Origin: Daucus carota subsp. sativus
Lineage: Eukaryota; Streptophyta; Magnoliopsida; Apiales; Apiaceae
Direction: 5' to 3'
Assembly (NCBI RefSeq): GCF_001625215.2
Contig: NC_030384.2
Span: forward strand, 31,670,527-31,734,526
DNA length: 64,000 nt
This document shows, one piece after another, positions 52,071 through 63,907 of the stretch (position 1 is the stretch's first letter; each line of letters opens with the position of its first letter). Below the pieces are notes generated by a model. It was not told the DNA's origin. It did not search any database and saw only the letters and a program-made list of their open reading frames with translations. The translations under genes and the position numbers were made by a program.

Positions 52071-52736
52071 GCTTAATACGAAGGATTTCAGTGCACTGCT
52101 TATCATTACTGTAATTTAATGTAACAATATTAGGTGTAGGGGCTTCAAAGTTCTTGATCTTCAAGATCAACGCATCATTAAACCATTAAATGGATCACAA
52201 TATTCTTTATTACTATTGTAAAACTATATCTAATCATACTCGATATGATGTTGAGGATTCCAAATATATTTAGCTTTAAAGCAATAATGAACCAACAAGG
52301 AAAGTTGCATTGGTTCTGTACTTCTGTATAATCACCGATAACTGGCTAGCTTACCGATTAATAATTGTATACTTTTGTGAATTGACTTCATCCAGCGGTT
52401 CCTTATCTTGTAATTTATACATCAATTTTGATCATATACCACATCCAGCAAAAATTTAGGGATTGAGAAATTATTATCAGGACTTCAAATAGATATAATG
52501 ACAGCTCTTTACTAACGATTAATTTTTAATCTTCTACTCGACTAATTTTCAACAAAAACAAGACTGGTGCGTGTGTTCAATTATGAAATGTATTGTAACT
52601 CTAGGTATGGGTTGAGATGTTGGATTTCCATAATGCATATTAACGATCAAGTTTTAATCCTCAATTTGACTAATTTTCTATCATCATTTTGGAAGGAAAA
52701 GAAAAGGTGAAAAAAAATCCTGCCATGTATTCTTTT

Positions 52737-52896
52737 GTCCTCGGATGAACTTCTGTTACTACAAAATCCGAACCTAACGTTAGTGACAAAAAAAAAATCC
52801 GAACCTAACATCAGTGGCAAAAAAGAAAAAAATTATAGTTCAGTGATAGGTTTCTAAACAAATAATAAGTCGAGTGGCAAAAAAATCTATTTTCCC
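52737..52896. mobile_element. Solo end of the GGGAAAATAGA Mutator-like family
   Basis: About 160 bases match the right arm of the element at 46381-47301: the words ccgaacctaacatcagtg and aaaaaatctattttccc occur in the same order. The opposite end is not visible. It stops about 80 bp before the RPL12 start codon and so lies in that gene's promoter. Confidence 0.75.
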
Positions 52897-52910
52897 TTTA
52901 TTATTACCAA

Positions 52911-52920
52911 TATTTATAAA
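52911..52920 (+). promoter_or_regulatory. Candidate TATA box for RPL12
   Basis: tatttataaa lies 57 bp upstream of the RPL12 ATG and just downstream of the Mutator-like end. It is the only good TATA-like match in that interval. Confidence 0.45.
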
Positions 52921-52976
52921 CGACCTCGTTACTTTACCCTACACTTATCTTGTTCAAACTTTTTGAAAGAAATAGT

Positions 52977-53534
52977 ATGGCATCCTCTACTCCATCTACG
53001 CTACTTGTTCCTCTCCAACGTTCTTCCTCCTATTCTCATCCTGTGAATTCCTCCATTTCCTATCCCACGCACCCTAACTCACTCATCTCTTCTCCTAAAC
53101 ATCAGCGCAACTTCCTCCGCCCCGTTTCTGCTGTCGAAGCTCCCGAAAAAGTTGTGGAACTTGGCGATAAAATCTCAGACCTCACCCTCTCCGACGCACA
53201 AAAGCTCATTGACTATCTTCAGGAGACGCTCGGCGTCTCTGCTGCATCACTTGCTCCTGTTGCTGCTGTTGCAGCTACAGGTGCAGTGGCGGATGCTCCA
53301 GCAGCTGCGGAGGAAAAGACTGAGTTTGATGTAGTTATTGATGAGGTGCCAAGCAATGCTAGAATCGCTACGATAAAGGCGGTGAGAGCTATCATCACGA
53401 GTTTAGCGCTGAAAGAAGCAAAAGAGTTGATTGAAGGTCTGCCGAAGAAGTTCAAGGAAGGTGTGTCTAAGGAAGAAGCTGATGAGGCTAAGAAGCAGCT
53501 TGAAGAAGCTGGCGCCAAATGTTCTATTGCCTAA
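52977..53534 (+). CDS. RPL12: Chloroplast 50S ribosomal protein L12
   Basis: L12 is the dimeric stalk protein of the plastid ribosome that recruits and activates translational GTPases. The frame is intronless, 185 residues, usual for plastid L12 precursors. Residues 1 to about 50 are Ser/Thr/Pro-rich and lack acidic residues, as expected of a transit peptide, ending near [12 protein letters not shown]. The N-terminal dimerisation part is [21 protein letters not shown] flexible Ala-rich hinge follows ([17 protein letters not shown]). The C-terminal globular domain runs from [17 protein letters not shown] through [24 protein letters not shown] to AGAKCSIA. I chose the ATG at 52977 (sequence ATGGCATCC) over an in-frame ATG-less extension upstream, since it gives the normal transit peptide. 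It lies 0.9 kb downstream of MDAR4 on the same strand and converges with the stress-protein gene. Confidence 0.96.
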   Translation: MASSTPSTLLVPLQRSSSYSHPVNSSISYPTHPNSLISSPKHQRNFLRPVSAVEAPEKVVELGDKISDLTLSDAQKLIDYLQETLGVSAASLAPVAAVAATGAVADAPAAAEEKTEFDVVIDEVPSNARIATIKAVRAIITSLALKEAKELIEGLPKKFKEGVSKEEADEAKKQLEEAGAKCSIA

Positions 53535-54044
53535 CCCCTTTCACTTGCTATAATGTGTAATATAACATTTTTGCCCAATGTCCGTCCCAGTTTTTTTCAC
53601 TGAGGAAATGAGCTGACTCTCTTGTTAGGGTTCTTACCTGCCAAATAATATCTGCACGAGTTTATCTTTTGAAAGATTAAATTATTATCTCACTGTTTTC
53701 CATAACATTGGCAAGAGATATGTTACGAATTTTCATGCAAGGGACAATGGTTAGACAGATCCTTTGTGATTTGTGGACAGTAAGCAACACATAATTCACA
53801 AGAATATTCTACTTGCAAACTGCATTATAGATAGTTGACGATTGGATGTAATCTGAAATCCAATAGTGCTTTAATGCAAATTGTAATGCCGGTCTTTAGT
53901 ACAGATATCTCTCATGTGCAGAGGGCAGATGAGAGAAGAAATTGAAAGTTAACGAGTTTATCTACACAGCAAATTCTCAGAATCACAAATTCACAATCAG
54001 CGTATATTAACATAGGACGACAGAAGCTGCAATTTTAACAAGAA
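53535..54044. other. Intergenic DNA between convergent genes
   Basis: This holds the 3' untranslated regions of RPL12 (plus) and the universal stress protein (minus). I see no other feature. Confidence 0.6.
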
Positions 54045-54682
54045 TCAGTCATCAACCGGATCCTGAGGAGTTTCTTCAGCACTGCGTTTGATAGTTACAA
54101 CTGGACACTCAGCATGCTTTGCACAAAATTCACTCACAGTTCCCACAAAAACCCTATTAACAAGGTTAAAAATTGGTCAATTTTCTCAAAAGTATATTAA
54201 AAGGGATACTGTATACGCAGACATGTCGGCCTGACTGTACATGTAAACATGCATTACATATACTGAGAGAGGTGATATTAAGCTAAGCCGAATTGAAAAT
54301 TAAAAAGCAGAAACATTGAAGAGGGTAGTTTTTTTTTTGTTTTTTTTAGGACAGAAGATTGAAGAGGATAGTTTAAAAATAATAATATAAAAAATAAACC
54401 TCTGGAAGGGACCCAGTCCCCGACTCCCTACAACCAGGAGATCTGGCTGCACTCGTGTCACCTCATGGCAGATCACCTCTTTGGGGTCACCTCTTTTGAT
54501 CCATGCTTCACAAGCAACCTACAACCGTTGTGTAAAACTTTAGTGCGGGCTTTAAAGCATATGACTGCACTTAGTGTCGACTGTAGAGTGGTCAGTTTAA
54601 AGCTCTCGCATATCCGAGGCGGCTCGCTGATGGTGCTTGGCATATACATTAAAGATATATTTTTTACATGTCAGTGTGTGTG

Positions 54683-54737
<55 letters not shown>

Positions 54738-54813
54738 CTGGTGGGGCTTGGCATATACAAAAATGGCATATGTGCTTGGAATGGCAAATTTTTACGTGTG
54801 TGTGTGTGTGTGT

Positions 54814-54848
<35 letters not shown>

Positions 54849-55943
54849 GTGGAGTGAGTGAGGGAGGGACTCACCCCAATCTCGTGACATCTTTTAACAA
54901 AGTACTCCAACAGATCATGGCCTCTTATTCTATCCCTGCGCTTCAATCTCCTAAAGTCCTCAGGTGATGCATAGATGCTATCCACCTCATCAAATCCTAC
55001 AGACATTTATTATGAAGCATCAAGACATTTTCAGAGAAAGCAGTGGCTAAAGAGAAAATACAGTGTCTCCTGACACAAAGAAAGTAATGTATAAACAAGC
55101 AGGCGACGCTGGCTAACTCTAATGAGCTTAAAATTTATCCACGCCTGTATATGTAGTCATAATTTGTTCTCAAAGTAAACAATGTGTGCTGTATCAAGTA
55201 AAAAAGATCTACACTTATGTATCAAGTAAAGAAAAAGCAAACAACGGCAACTGTAGTGATTGATAAAAGCTTACTTTCAGCACAGGGCATCTAGATAACC
55301 TTTAAGAGCACCAACTTTGTTGAGACAAAAAAACAAGTGCCTTATATATGCAAAAACAGATACTCACAGTTTCAAGACCTATATAAAATGAAATAGGTAG
55401 CAAACTCCATTTTCAACCAATAGCAAACAAAACTAATGACTAACATAGAGATTGCAACATTTTTAGTAACCAGCACATACAAATCTTTTCAGCTTGATAG
55501 GTATATACAATTCTAGTAGTGACATTGACCAACTATAGAATATATAAACAAACCTTCAGACCGTAATCCATAATTAACATGCATTCTCAGACATGATATA
55601 AAAATACTTGATGACAGCATATAATGACAGAAATACATTGGACCTTGACTGCCATCCTATTCTAGCACAATATGAAGGTCCACAATGGCATTTTGATTTT
55701 TGACAATGATGGAATTTTAGAACCTGCACAACACACTTTTGACATGTGTGGCAAGTGTGCGGAATCCTCGAAACAACTCTTCAATTCCTTCAAGTAGAAG
55801 CTATGATAGAAATGTTATTTTCGAGTAAAGCATATGAGAAATGATTTGCACTTCTAACACATTTACAGAATGCTGTTCACCAAAATTGTCGGTATGTGCG
55901 CCAATTTTGGTCCTTACCCCATGTTTATATGCTGTTCTGCGCC

Positions 55944-55974
<31 letters not shown>

Positions 55975-57115
55975 AAAAAAAAAAGAAGAAGAAAAAGAAA
56001 ACGAAGAAATATGTGTGTAGTGACATCTTTTTATGAATATAAGAAAATGTTAGCAAGCAAGTCATATGCTTGTTATTAGATTTTTCATGTTTCACTTTCA
56101 TAGTTCCATATCTAGTCTGGTGCATACGTGCTACCAATTCATCTGAGAAACGATTCATCCATTTACAAGCATCTGAACACAATTTAATACTGAACTTGGC
56201 GCTTATAAAGTATAATCGCTTAACTAAACAGATGTACTCTGTTTACTTAGTCCAACTCTATAAACTGATTGACAAAATAGCATACCAACACATAACCTCA
56301 CAAATATATCAGAGAACTCACGGTACTCGTGATGTTGGGGATGATGATTAATTAACAAAGTTTCAATGAATAAGAAATTGATATGTATATCAACTCGTAG
56401 CATTTAGTCTAATGTCATAAAGATGATTTATCTGTTTATCCTTATGTAGGTAAATTAGGGCAAAGACACACAGACACCACACGCTGCTATCTTTACAAAC
56501 ACAAATGCCTATATAGCAAGTCTAACACAAGACAACAAACAGAATGCAAACACATAAGTATATAGATACCACGACACAATATAAGATTGCCTAATTAGTT
56601 CAGAAAGATGATACTAATTATCGTCTAATTAATTCACAACGAGGATATTAGATCGGCTAATTAATTCACAACGATGATACTAATAAATCACCCAACTAAT
56701 TCACGAGTATAGCTCACCGCACTTATTGAGTAGTCGTATAAACTAATCGAGTTGATTTGGGAACGAAATGCATCACAACATCAAGCACAAAGCCTAACAG
56801 ATCATATAAGTTGGAGAGAGAGCGAGAGAGAGAGGGAGGGAGAGAGAGGCGAGGAAGGAAGGGAGGGAGAGAGAGAGAGAGAGAGAGACCGTCTTCATCA
56901 GGAACTTGAACATGAAGAAAAAGGAGCTTAAAGCCAGAGAAATTATTGCGAATGATCTTGTTAAGAGTCCATTCAAAAGCTCCTTTGCTACTGATTGAAG
57001 CGTGAGGATAACCTCTGATAGTAGACTCGTTAACTCCCATCATAACTCTAGTCGGAGGCTCAGAAGATGCCGAAGCCGAAGCCGCTTTGATCTCCGATTC
57101 GCGTGTTCCCGCCAT
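54045..57115 (-). CDS. Universal stress protein (UspA family)
   Basis: A small ATP-binding-type USP-fold protein, probably cytosolic or nuclear. Plant members respond to hypoxia and other stresses, but the biochemical role is unsettled. Four exons (minus): 57115-56890, 54996-54875, 54518-54400, 54153-54045, totalling 576 nt and 191 residues. The Ala/Ser-rich N-terminus is followed by the first strand (TRVMMGVNES), then LLFLHVQVPDEDG. Near the C-terminus VVGSRGLGPFQRVFVGTVS keeps the G-2X-G-9X-G(S/T) ATP-binding pattern, followed by CPVVTIKR. The end is hydrophilic (SAEETPQDPVDD). Intron 1 is 1.9 kb, carries homopolymer runs and, right after the donor, a CT tract. Intron 2 has a duplicated GT/GA microsatellite block. 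It resembles the Arabidopsis At3g11930 and At3g58450 group; orthology is not tested. Confidence 0.93.
54631..54849. repeat. Duplicated block with two (GT)n(GA)n microsatellites
   Basis: The words ttggcatatacaa and tttttac(a/g)tg followed by GT then GA runs occur twice (microsatellites at 54673-54737 and 54795-54849). This is a tandem duplication of about 120 bp within intron 2 of the stress-protein gene. Confidence 0.85.
55942..55984. repeat. Poly-C (23) followed by poly-A (20)
   Basis: A run of 23 C directly adjoins 20 A, in intron 1 of the stress-protein gene. Exact lengths are likely to be uncertain in any assembly. Confidence 0.85.
56814..56889 (-). repeat. CT-rich tract next to the exon 1 donor of the stress-protein gene
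   Basis: On the gene strand the intron starts gtctctctctctct and stays almost pure C and T for about 75 bases. Confidence 0.9.
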
Positions 57116-59917
57116 TGTTATTGCTTTCCGGAAGCGTCAAGATGAAGAAATGATATTGATTGGATTCGCCTCTTGACCCGAACCTGCTGTTGTCTGTTTA
57201 TACGAGTGATGCTTGCCTGGGCTACGCTTTGGTCCCCTTGCCCCAAACTATTTACACGAGTACTAGAAATAAATTGAAACTAAAGCGACCGAAAATGGAA
57301 CCAATAGGTCCTGCCACTGTTTAGCCATTAATCAGATAGTAATTAGTAATTAATAATTAATAATTAATTAATGAACTAATCTGATGTATTAAAATAATAT
57401 AATAATATTAAAGTTATTAAATATGATAAATTAATTTTATAAAAATATTTCAATATTCTGAATTACATGACAAATATTAAATGATCTCATATTCGACTTA
57501 AACTCAAAATTGTATCAGTAAACTTCAAATCTCAATTTTAATTTAAACATTTATACTCCGTCGCGAGATGTATATGTTCGCTATTTACACGTATTTTGAG
57601 ATTTTTGTAAAGTATAGATTCATAATGCTTTTCTAGATTTTTCTTTTTCTAATAAAAATTTAAATATCAAATTTTTATGTAGAAAAAAATAATATTGATG
57701 GAGTATTTCTACGATAAAAATAAAATATGTATACGTGTAGTTTCAAGTTTATGCAAGCTGTGTGTATCTAGAGTTTCATGATAGCAAGATGTGTACGTGA
57801 AACTTTAATAAACATATGTATGGTGTGTTTTCATTAGTTTGTGGTTAACTCTATTTTTTAAAGTTTTTTTTAGCTTGTTTTAGAAAAAATAGAAATTTTA
57901 TTAAAATCTTGAAACTCAGGTGAGATAAATCTTATACTCTGATTCTAAAACAAAAAATGAGCTAAATAAATAATTATTGTATTTTTAGATCATTTAACAC
58001 ATAAAATATCTAAATTTTAAATCTAAAAATATAACGGCCATATGTCTGAGTAATCCAACCAACATCAGTCGTGAACATAATAGTATCGTAATTGACCTTC
58101 AAATAACCATTATCTATGGCCCAATATTCGTAACCATCACTGACATAAATTGATATTGGAGCAACAACTGCTTCAAAATATGTATAATTTTTTTGTCTTA
58201 AAATGTGAGCTTTTATGGTATCATCATTGTGTCATATTTGCTGTCAGTCTTGCGGATCACGCAAAACACAATATAATTCTTTATTCAAAATATTATTGAA
58301 TTTCATAATAAAGCACATAAAAACATCAAAATACAAAATATCAACTTCCTAAAAAATTGAGTGTGACTAAAAACTTTGATAACATGTACTCAATAAGAAT
58401 TCATCAAAAAATTTATATCTTGAATTTATTAAAAAAATTTACTAAACAGGAGAGTAGATGAAAGAGCGAAATGAATTGATTAATTATAGAAATGAAGATT
58501 GAAAGACGAAAAAGTGACAGGCAGCCTAATATTGAAAATTGACTCTAAGCACTGAAACCCTTACACAGAGAGCCTACTTGTCTAATTTCTAAATACGACT
58601 CTATTACAAGATTAAAAGTTAATACAACAATGTTGTCAGTTTAGTTGCATTGTTTGAAATCGGAACGAATATGCAATAAAACTTAGAGTATATTGCAGTT
58701 TGTAATTCCAGATTTTGACTCATTAGCAAATCAGACTTCACATTTTGAAACGTGATAGTTTGTAACTCTAAGTTTCATTTGACTTTCGGTTTGTAACTTT
58801 GGCCCACACATCCGTTAAAAACCGTCGTTAACTTTAACTGTTTGAAGTGTAACAGTGTGTATATTAGTTTCTAACAGCTATTTTACCACATGTGACTCCT
58901 CAAAATTTATGTATTATATTTTAAATTATTTCTGAACACACACAACGATGTAAAACAATTTAAAATAATTTTTAATATATGTATTCAGATTTGAAATCTG
59001 AAAATTTATTTATTTTTACATAAACGATGTAACTTATTTTAAAATTTTAAAATAAATACATATTTTAAAAATTATTTTAATTTCTTTTTACATCGTTTTG
59101 TGTGTTCAGAAATAATTTTAATATATAATACATAAATTTTGAGGGGTCCCAGGGGGTAAAGTAGCTGTTAGAAACTAATATACACACTGTTACCTCTCAA
59201 ACAATTAAAGTTAACGGTTGTTTTTAACGGATGTGTGGGTCAAGGTTACAAACCGAAAGCTAAATGAAATTTAGGATTACAAACTACCATGTTTCAAAGG
59301 ATTTGCTAATGAGCTAAAGTTCGGGGTTACAAAATGCAATATACTCTAAAACTTATATCATTTATATTGTAAGAGTTGTTTAATAGTACATAATTTTAAA
59401 AAAATAAAATAGAATAATTTAGTTAATTTAAATACATTGAAATTGAAATGCATGTAAGAAGTTGAAAATACTACTTCTATTTCAAATAATATATATTTTG
59501 TAGACATTTGTTGATCAAATTAATAAAATTTAATTTATATAACAATTTTTCTATGACATGTCCTAAGCAATAAATTAATTTTATTAATTTTTATTTTAAT
59601 TATCTCCTATTTTTTAGTACATATATAAAATTTAGTTTTAACATTTGTAAACAGAGAAGTCATTTTTATAATATCGAGCCGAAGGAAATCAATGACAACA
59701 AAATTTTAAAATAATTTCTTAATTTTTTTTAAGAGAAAATAATTTCTTAATTAAAAATTTGAAACAACCTAAGCTCCTAATCGACAAAAAATACACAATA
59801 TCATATAAATTCAAAAAGTTGTTAAAATAGCACCATAAATTTATAGTGTAATTCTTAACAAGAAGAGAGGTTACACAAATGGCGTGTACAAATATATAAT
59901 GATGTATCTATATAATT
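57116..59917. other. Intergenic DNA between the stress protein and the Cys-rich protein gene
   Basis: The interval holds the stress-protein promoter, a decayed Stowaway-like piece (57555-57705, actccgtcgcgag near one end and gatggagtat near the other) and the Mutator-like foldback at 58686-59346. No gene is visible. It is AT-rich throughout. Confidence 0.6.
58686..59346. mobile_element. Mutator-like long foldback element
   Basis: The ends are GAGTATATTGCAGTTTGTAA and, reverse complemented, GAGTATATTGCATTTTGTAA. Inverted similarity then continues nearly to the centre (both arms share gtttctaacagct, ataatacataaattttgag and acatcgtt). Both flanks are taaaactta (58677-58685 and 59347-59355), a perfect 9-bp target duplication. 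The 661-bp element is thus almost one large hairpin. It encodes no protein. Confidence 0.9.
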
Positions 59918-60337
59918 CTATTTCTCTTTGCCTAAAGATTGAAGCTCCGAACAAGAAAGCCTCCCAAACCCCAAATGCCCAATTTGATACAACTCTAACC
60001 ATATCTTCTCTTCTTCAAATCTTCCACTCCAATTATTCATACAACTTTCCACCCATTCCCCTTCCTCACTCCTTTGACTCTCCACCACCTCGTTGACTTT
60101 CTTCTTTTTCCTCTTTCTTTTCCTCAAACACTTTTTCCCAATCATGTACGGCACTTTGACAAACGCCAGTGTGAAAAGATTGAGCAGCGCGCAGGGGCAG
60201 CAACATAAGGCCACACAGTCTGCTATTACACCCGCCGTGCATGACTTGCCGGAGCACTTGGGTTGGCCGTCGCCGGTGTAGTCTTCTCCGTCGTGTGGGG
60301 CCCGCTGGGAGGGGTTTTTACTAGGGTCTTCCTCCAT
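59918..60337 (-). CDS. Conserved small Cys-rich plant protein, function unknown
   Basis: A single-exon frame of 139 residues that I recognise as a conserved plant protein without known function. The N-terminal 30 residues are acidic and hydrophilic. The conserved core runs from KCSGKSCTAGVIADCVALCC through CPCALLNLFTLAFVKVPYMI to GKKCL. It contains eight Cys and a hydrophobic stretch of about 20 residues that could insert in a membrane. A very basic RKRKRKKKK block follows directly, consistent with a cytosolic anchor beside a membrane segment or with a nuclear signal. The C-terminal third is acidic then hydrophobic and is less typical. The start ATG (60335-60337) gives the usual short acidic head. 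A TATA-like taaatata lies about 65 bp upstream on the minus strand. No neighbour suggests a role. Confidence 0.8.
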   Translation of the reverse strand: MEEDPSKNPSQRAPHDGEDYTGDGQPKCSGKSCTAGVIADCVALCCCPCALLNLFTLAFVKVPYMIGKKCLRKRKRKKKKVNEVVESQRSEEGEWVESCMNNWSGRFEEEKIWLELYQIGHLGFGRLSCSELQSLGKEK

Positions 60338-62095
60338 TGATTGTGAAAGATTGAAATGGGGGGTGGGATGAAAACTGGAGATGCAAATGATCGATTATTC
60401 TACTATATTTATGCGGCAAACCATGTGAATACAAATATACAAACACCTGACATTTATTTCGTAACATAGAGGAGGACAGGAGCTGATTTGGATTGTGCAG
60501 ACAGATAATAATTAAATATTTTACTTTACTTCTTGGCGGCAGTTGGCGCATATTAATTTTTCTTACCTTATATCTAAAATATTACACAAATTTATATTTA
60601 TTTGACTAATAAAATTGTACTCTCTGTATGTATAATTGGAGGACGAGATTTGACACATATTTTAACGTTTCATGAAATATAATTTTATAAATTGTTTTTG
60701 ATTTTTTTGAACAAAAATTCAATGTTTAAACTTTAAAATAAAAAACTAATCAGTAGATTTTATATTCATCTTACAATGCGTAATTATTAATTAAAAAAAT
60801 TGTATATAATTGAACGGCAAAGTGGGAGTATAACTAAAATTTTAGTTATTAATTGTAAATTTATTTTTTATTATAAATTGAAATAAAATACTTAAATTGA
60901 TATCACCAAATCTTGAATTGACTTTAATTTATTAGTCATTATTTTATTTAATGATTTTAATCTTTTAAACATATTTTTGTGTGATTTAATTGTATATTTA
61001 AAATTTGTATAAATAAAAATATTATTGTAGTTAAAAGGAATACCAACTATTTTCATGTTCTATTATTAAATATGTGAAAAATTAAAGTATGAGATAGAAA
61101 AAAAGAGCATTACTACTATCAAAGCAATGTGATAAAGAAAAGGATCTCCAATAAAGTAAATCATGTAAATAAAAATTTACTCTCTCCGACCCATTTCAGT
61201 TTTCACATTTTAGATCAAATTGACTAAATTTTGATCAAAAATTATAAATCATTCACTCATTATTTTTAAAAGTTGAAAATTATATCTTAAAATAGATTAA
61301 AAATTATTTCTGATGACATATTTTGTTTATTTTGTTAAATTCCAGCCAAACTTTAGTTAATTCGACGACACAAACGAAATGAGGAGTAGGACATGAGATT
61401 TACTTCCATTCTTATATATTCTAGAATAATTTAATTTAAATTATACTATCCAAATTATAATTCTTTATCACTCTCATTCTTTCTATTTTCCAAGGTTCTC
61501 GGCCCTGATACTAGTTCCTCCAATACTAAAAAATTATGAACAGCATCTTAAGCATTGGGGTACATAGTAAAGATTACGCAAGTCCCAACGCATACGTGCG
61601 TGGAGATTCCGAAACGTAGAGATAATTTAATCCATACTTTTGATTCGATGCTCTCAAATAGTCAAATTCACGAGGGTTAATCAGATGATGTCGTCTCCTC
61701 CTCGTGGGATACTTAAGTTTGTAGTGTCTCGAGTAAATAACTACTCATTTAAGTTGTACAAATATGTCTAAATATCAATATTCAATTCGCTGAGTATCGC
61801 TAAAGACGGTATGTCTGCCCAAAAATTTGGGAATAGAACACTTAAATAATGGTTAAAGAGTTTGTCTGCTATGTTCATACACAAGTACACGTTAAACACA
61901 GAGATTTTGATTGGTGTGGTTGTTCTATATGCAAGGGTCCATCATTATTAGAATATATGAACTAATCAAAATTTTCTAAATTTATAAAATTTCGTGTTTA
62001 GCATGTGTATATGAGCGCACACATTAGAAAAATCGATGTTTAAAAGATTCTCTGGAAAAAACAAGTAGGAAGTCATATATAAAAGATCTTGTAGC

Positions 62096-62767
62096 TAGGG
62101 CCCCGCCCCGCTCGATCCCGATCCGATCCTTGTCCCGTTCGGGTCGGGGATTTGGGGAATTTTTCGGGGGCGGAGCGGGGATCGGGGAAAATTTTAGAAA
62201 AAAATCGGGGATCGGGGCGGGGGCGGGATTGATCTCTCCCGCCCCGATCTCCGACCCCGATTGTGTATATATATAAATAATAATATATTTATATATATTA
62301 TACTAAATATATTATTAAAAATAGATAACTTTTATAATATAATAAAAATTAGAAAATGATCTTTATTTTTATTGATTGATTATAAATATATTGTAATATA
62401 ATATATTTTAAATTATCGTTTATTTATATTATAAATCAATTTTAATATGATTTGATATTGAAAATATAAAATAATAATATTTTATTAGTATAGTAGGAGT
62501 TAGTAGTTTGTTTGTTTATTAAAAAATATATTATATATTATAAAGTTATAATTTTTTTATTAAAAACTAAAATTCCCCGAATTCCCGCGGAGATCCCCGT
62601 TCCCCGTTCGGGGCGGGGATCGGGGAGGAAAATAATCCCCGTTCGGGTTTCGGGGCGGGGTCGGGGATTGGTATTCAATTCGGGGATCGGGGATCGGGGT
62701 CGGGGAGTGCTCGATCGTGGTCGGGGATAGCACTTCCCGCCCCGAAGTGCCCCCTTGCCCATCCCTA
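62096..62767. mobile_element. hAT-like element filled with CGGGGAT repeats
   Basis: The 672-bp element starts TAGGGCCCCGCCCCG and ends GCCCATCCCTA. The flanks cttgtagc (62088-62095) and cttgtagg (62768-62775) match at 7 of 8, fitting an hAT duplication. Two GC-rich blocks of cggggatcgggg-type repeats (62100-62265 and 62575-62760) in opposite sense enclose an AT-rich core. The open frames over the GC blocks are translated repeats only. Confidence 0.85.
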
Positions 62768-63417
62768 CTTGTAGGCTGTAGCTGACGGATTCGATCTATT
62801 TTCGGATTCAATCCATTTTTAAGAGTAAATTTGAACTGGATAAATTTTAGGATAATTTATACAACTCATAAATAACAATAAAGAATACAAAATTCGCGTG
62901 ATATATATAGTACCTATTCTCGTGAACTTAACCCAGCCGAATTCGAAGTACAGAATATGAAATTTGTTTGATAAAGAATTTGACCAAAATGAGTACCTGA
63001 ATGCTTAGCTTCTACACATTCAAACAATAAAAAGAAATAAAAAATTTCGAACATTTATGAATTTCATCAAATTATTTCAACTACAATACTATATCATACT
63101 GTACGAATTTTCAAATTAATCAAGACTTTCTGATTTGTGCCAATTCTCCACCTGAACAAGCTGGCCCCTTCGGTCTTAACGTACAGTGACCAAGTCCCGA
63201 GCAAAATATTTTTGTGTGACATATATAAGTATATATATAATACACATGTTAATACCAATCCTAACTATAATTTTCAAGTTATGCAAACCTTTGTAATATA
63301 TTTATAAAATGGTCGAAGATTAAGTTGACTACTTAAATACAAGGTTGCATTCGTTCTTTTGTCAAAAACAGAGGTTGCTGTCGTTCACAAAAGTTAATTA
63401 CAAATTACTACTACACA

Positions 63418-63907
63418 CAGTGACGGAACTAGAGCAAATATCGAAGGGGGTCCTTCCCGCGCGAAGCGCGGAAAATTTTTTTCACTAAATCATGCAAAGA
63501 AGCAATCCATAACAATATTACTAAAGTAAAGTTTGTATTTCTGAAAAAAGAAATAATTTTCTTTCAGGATTTTCATCAAACACAAAGCATACATAACAAT
63601 ATTACTAAAATAAAGCTTGAAATGCATTACTAACTACTTGTAAAGATGATCGAACCTGGAGATGAAGAGCTCTTGGATCACTGATACAAAGATTATGTAA
63701 AGATAAGACAGTATTCACTATGACAGAATAAGCGCACGGTATGTGGTATGTACTGGCCAGGAGCTCTGTTTTCTTTAACCTACTAATACTCTGCCCTTTA
63801 CCCCCAGTATATACTTAATATCTAAAAAAAAAAAATTATTATTTTTTTTTTACAAAATTCTGGTGGGGGCCCAGGACCCCGCAGGACCCCGCCTGCCTCC
63901 GTCCCTG
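63418..63907. mobile_element. hAT-like element (CAGTGACGGA..TCCGTCCCTG)
   Basis: The 490-bp element starts CAGTGACGGAACTAG and ends TGCCTCCGTCCCTG. Both flanks are actacaca (63410-63417 and 63908-63915), a perfect 8-bp target duplication. A short GC-rich hairpin (cccgcgcgaagcgcgg) lies near the left end and a caggaccccg repeat near the right end. No transposase. Confidence 0.88.

Noticed and set aside
53219..53518. A 99-codon Ala/Ser-rich open frame antisense to RPL12
   Set aside because: It is the complement of the RPL12 coding sequence and has no independent support.
62512..62811. Arg/Gly/Pro-rich open frames on both strands
   Set aside because: They translate the cggggatcgggg repeats of the hAT-like element; no gene structure.
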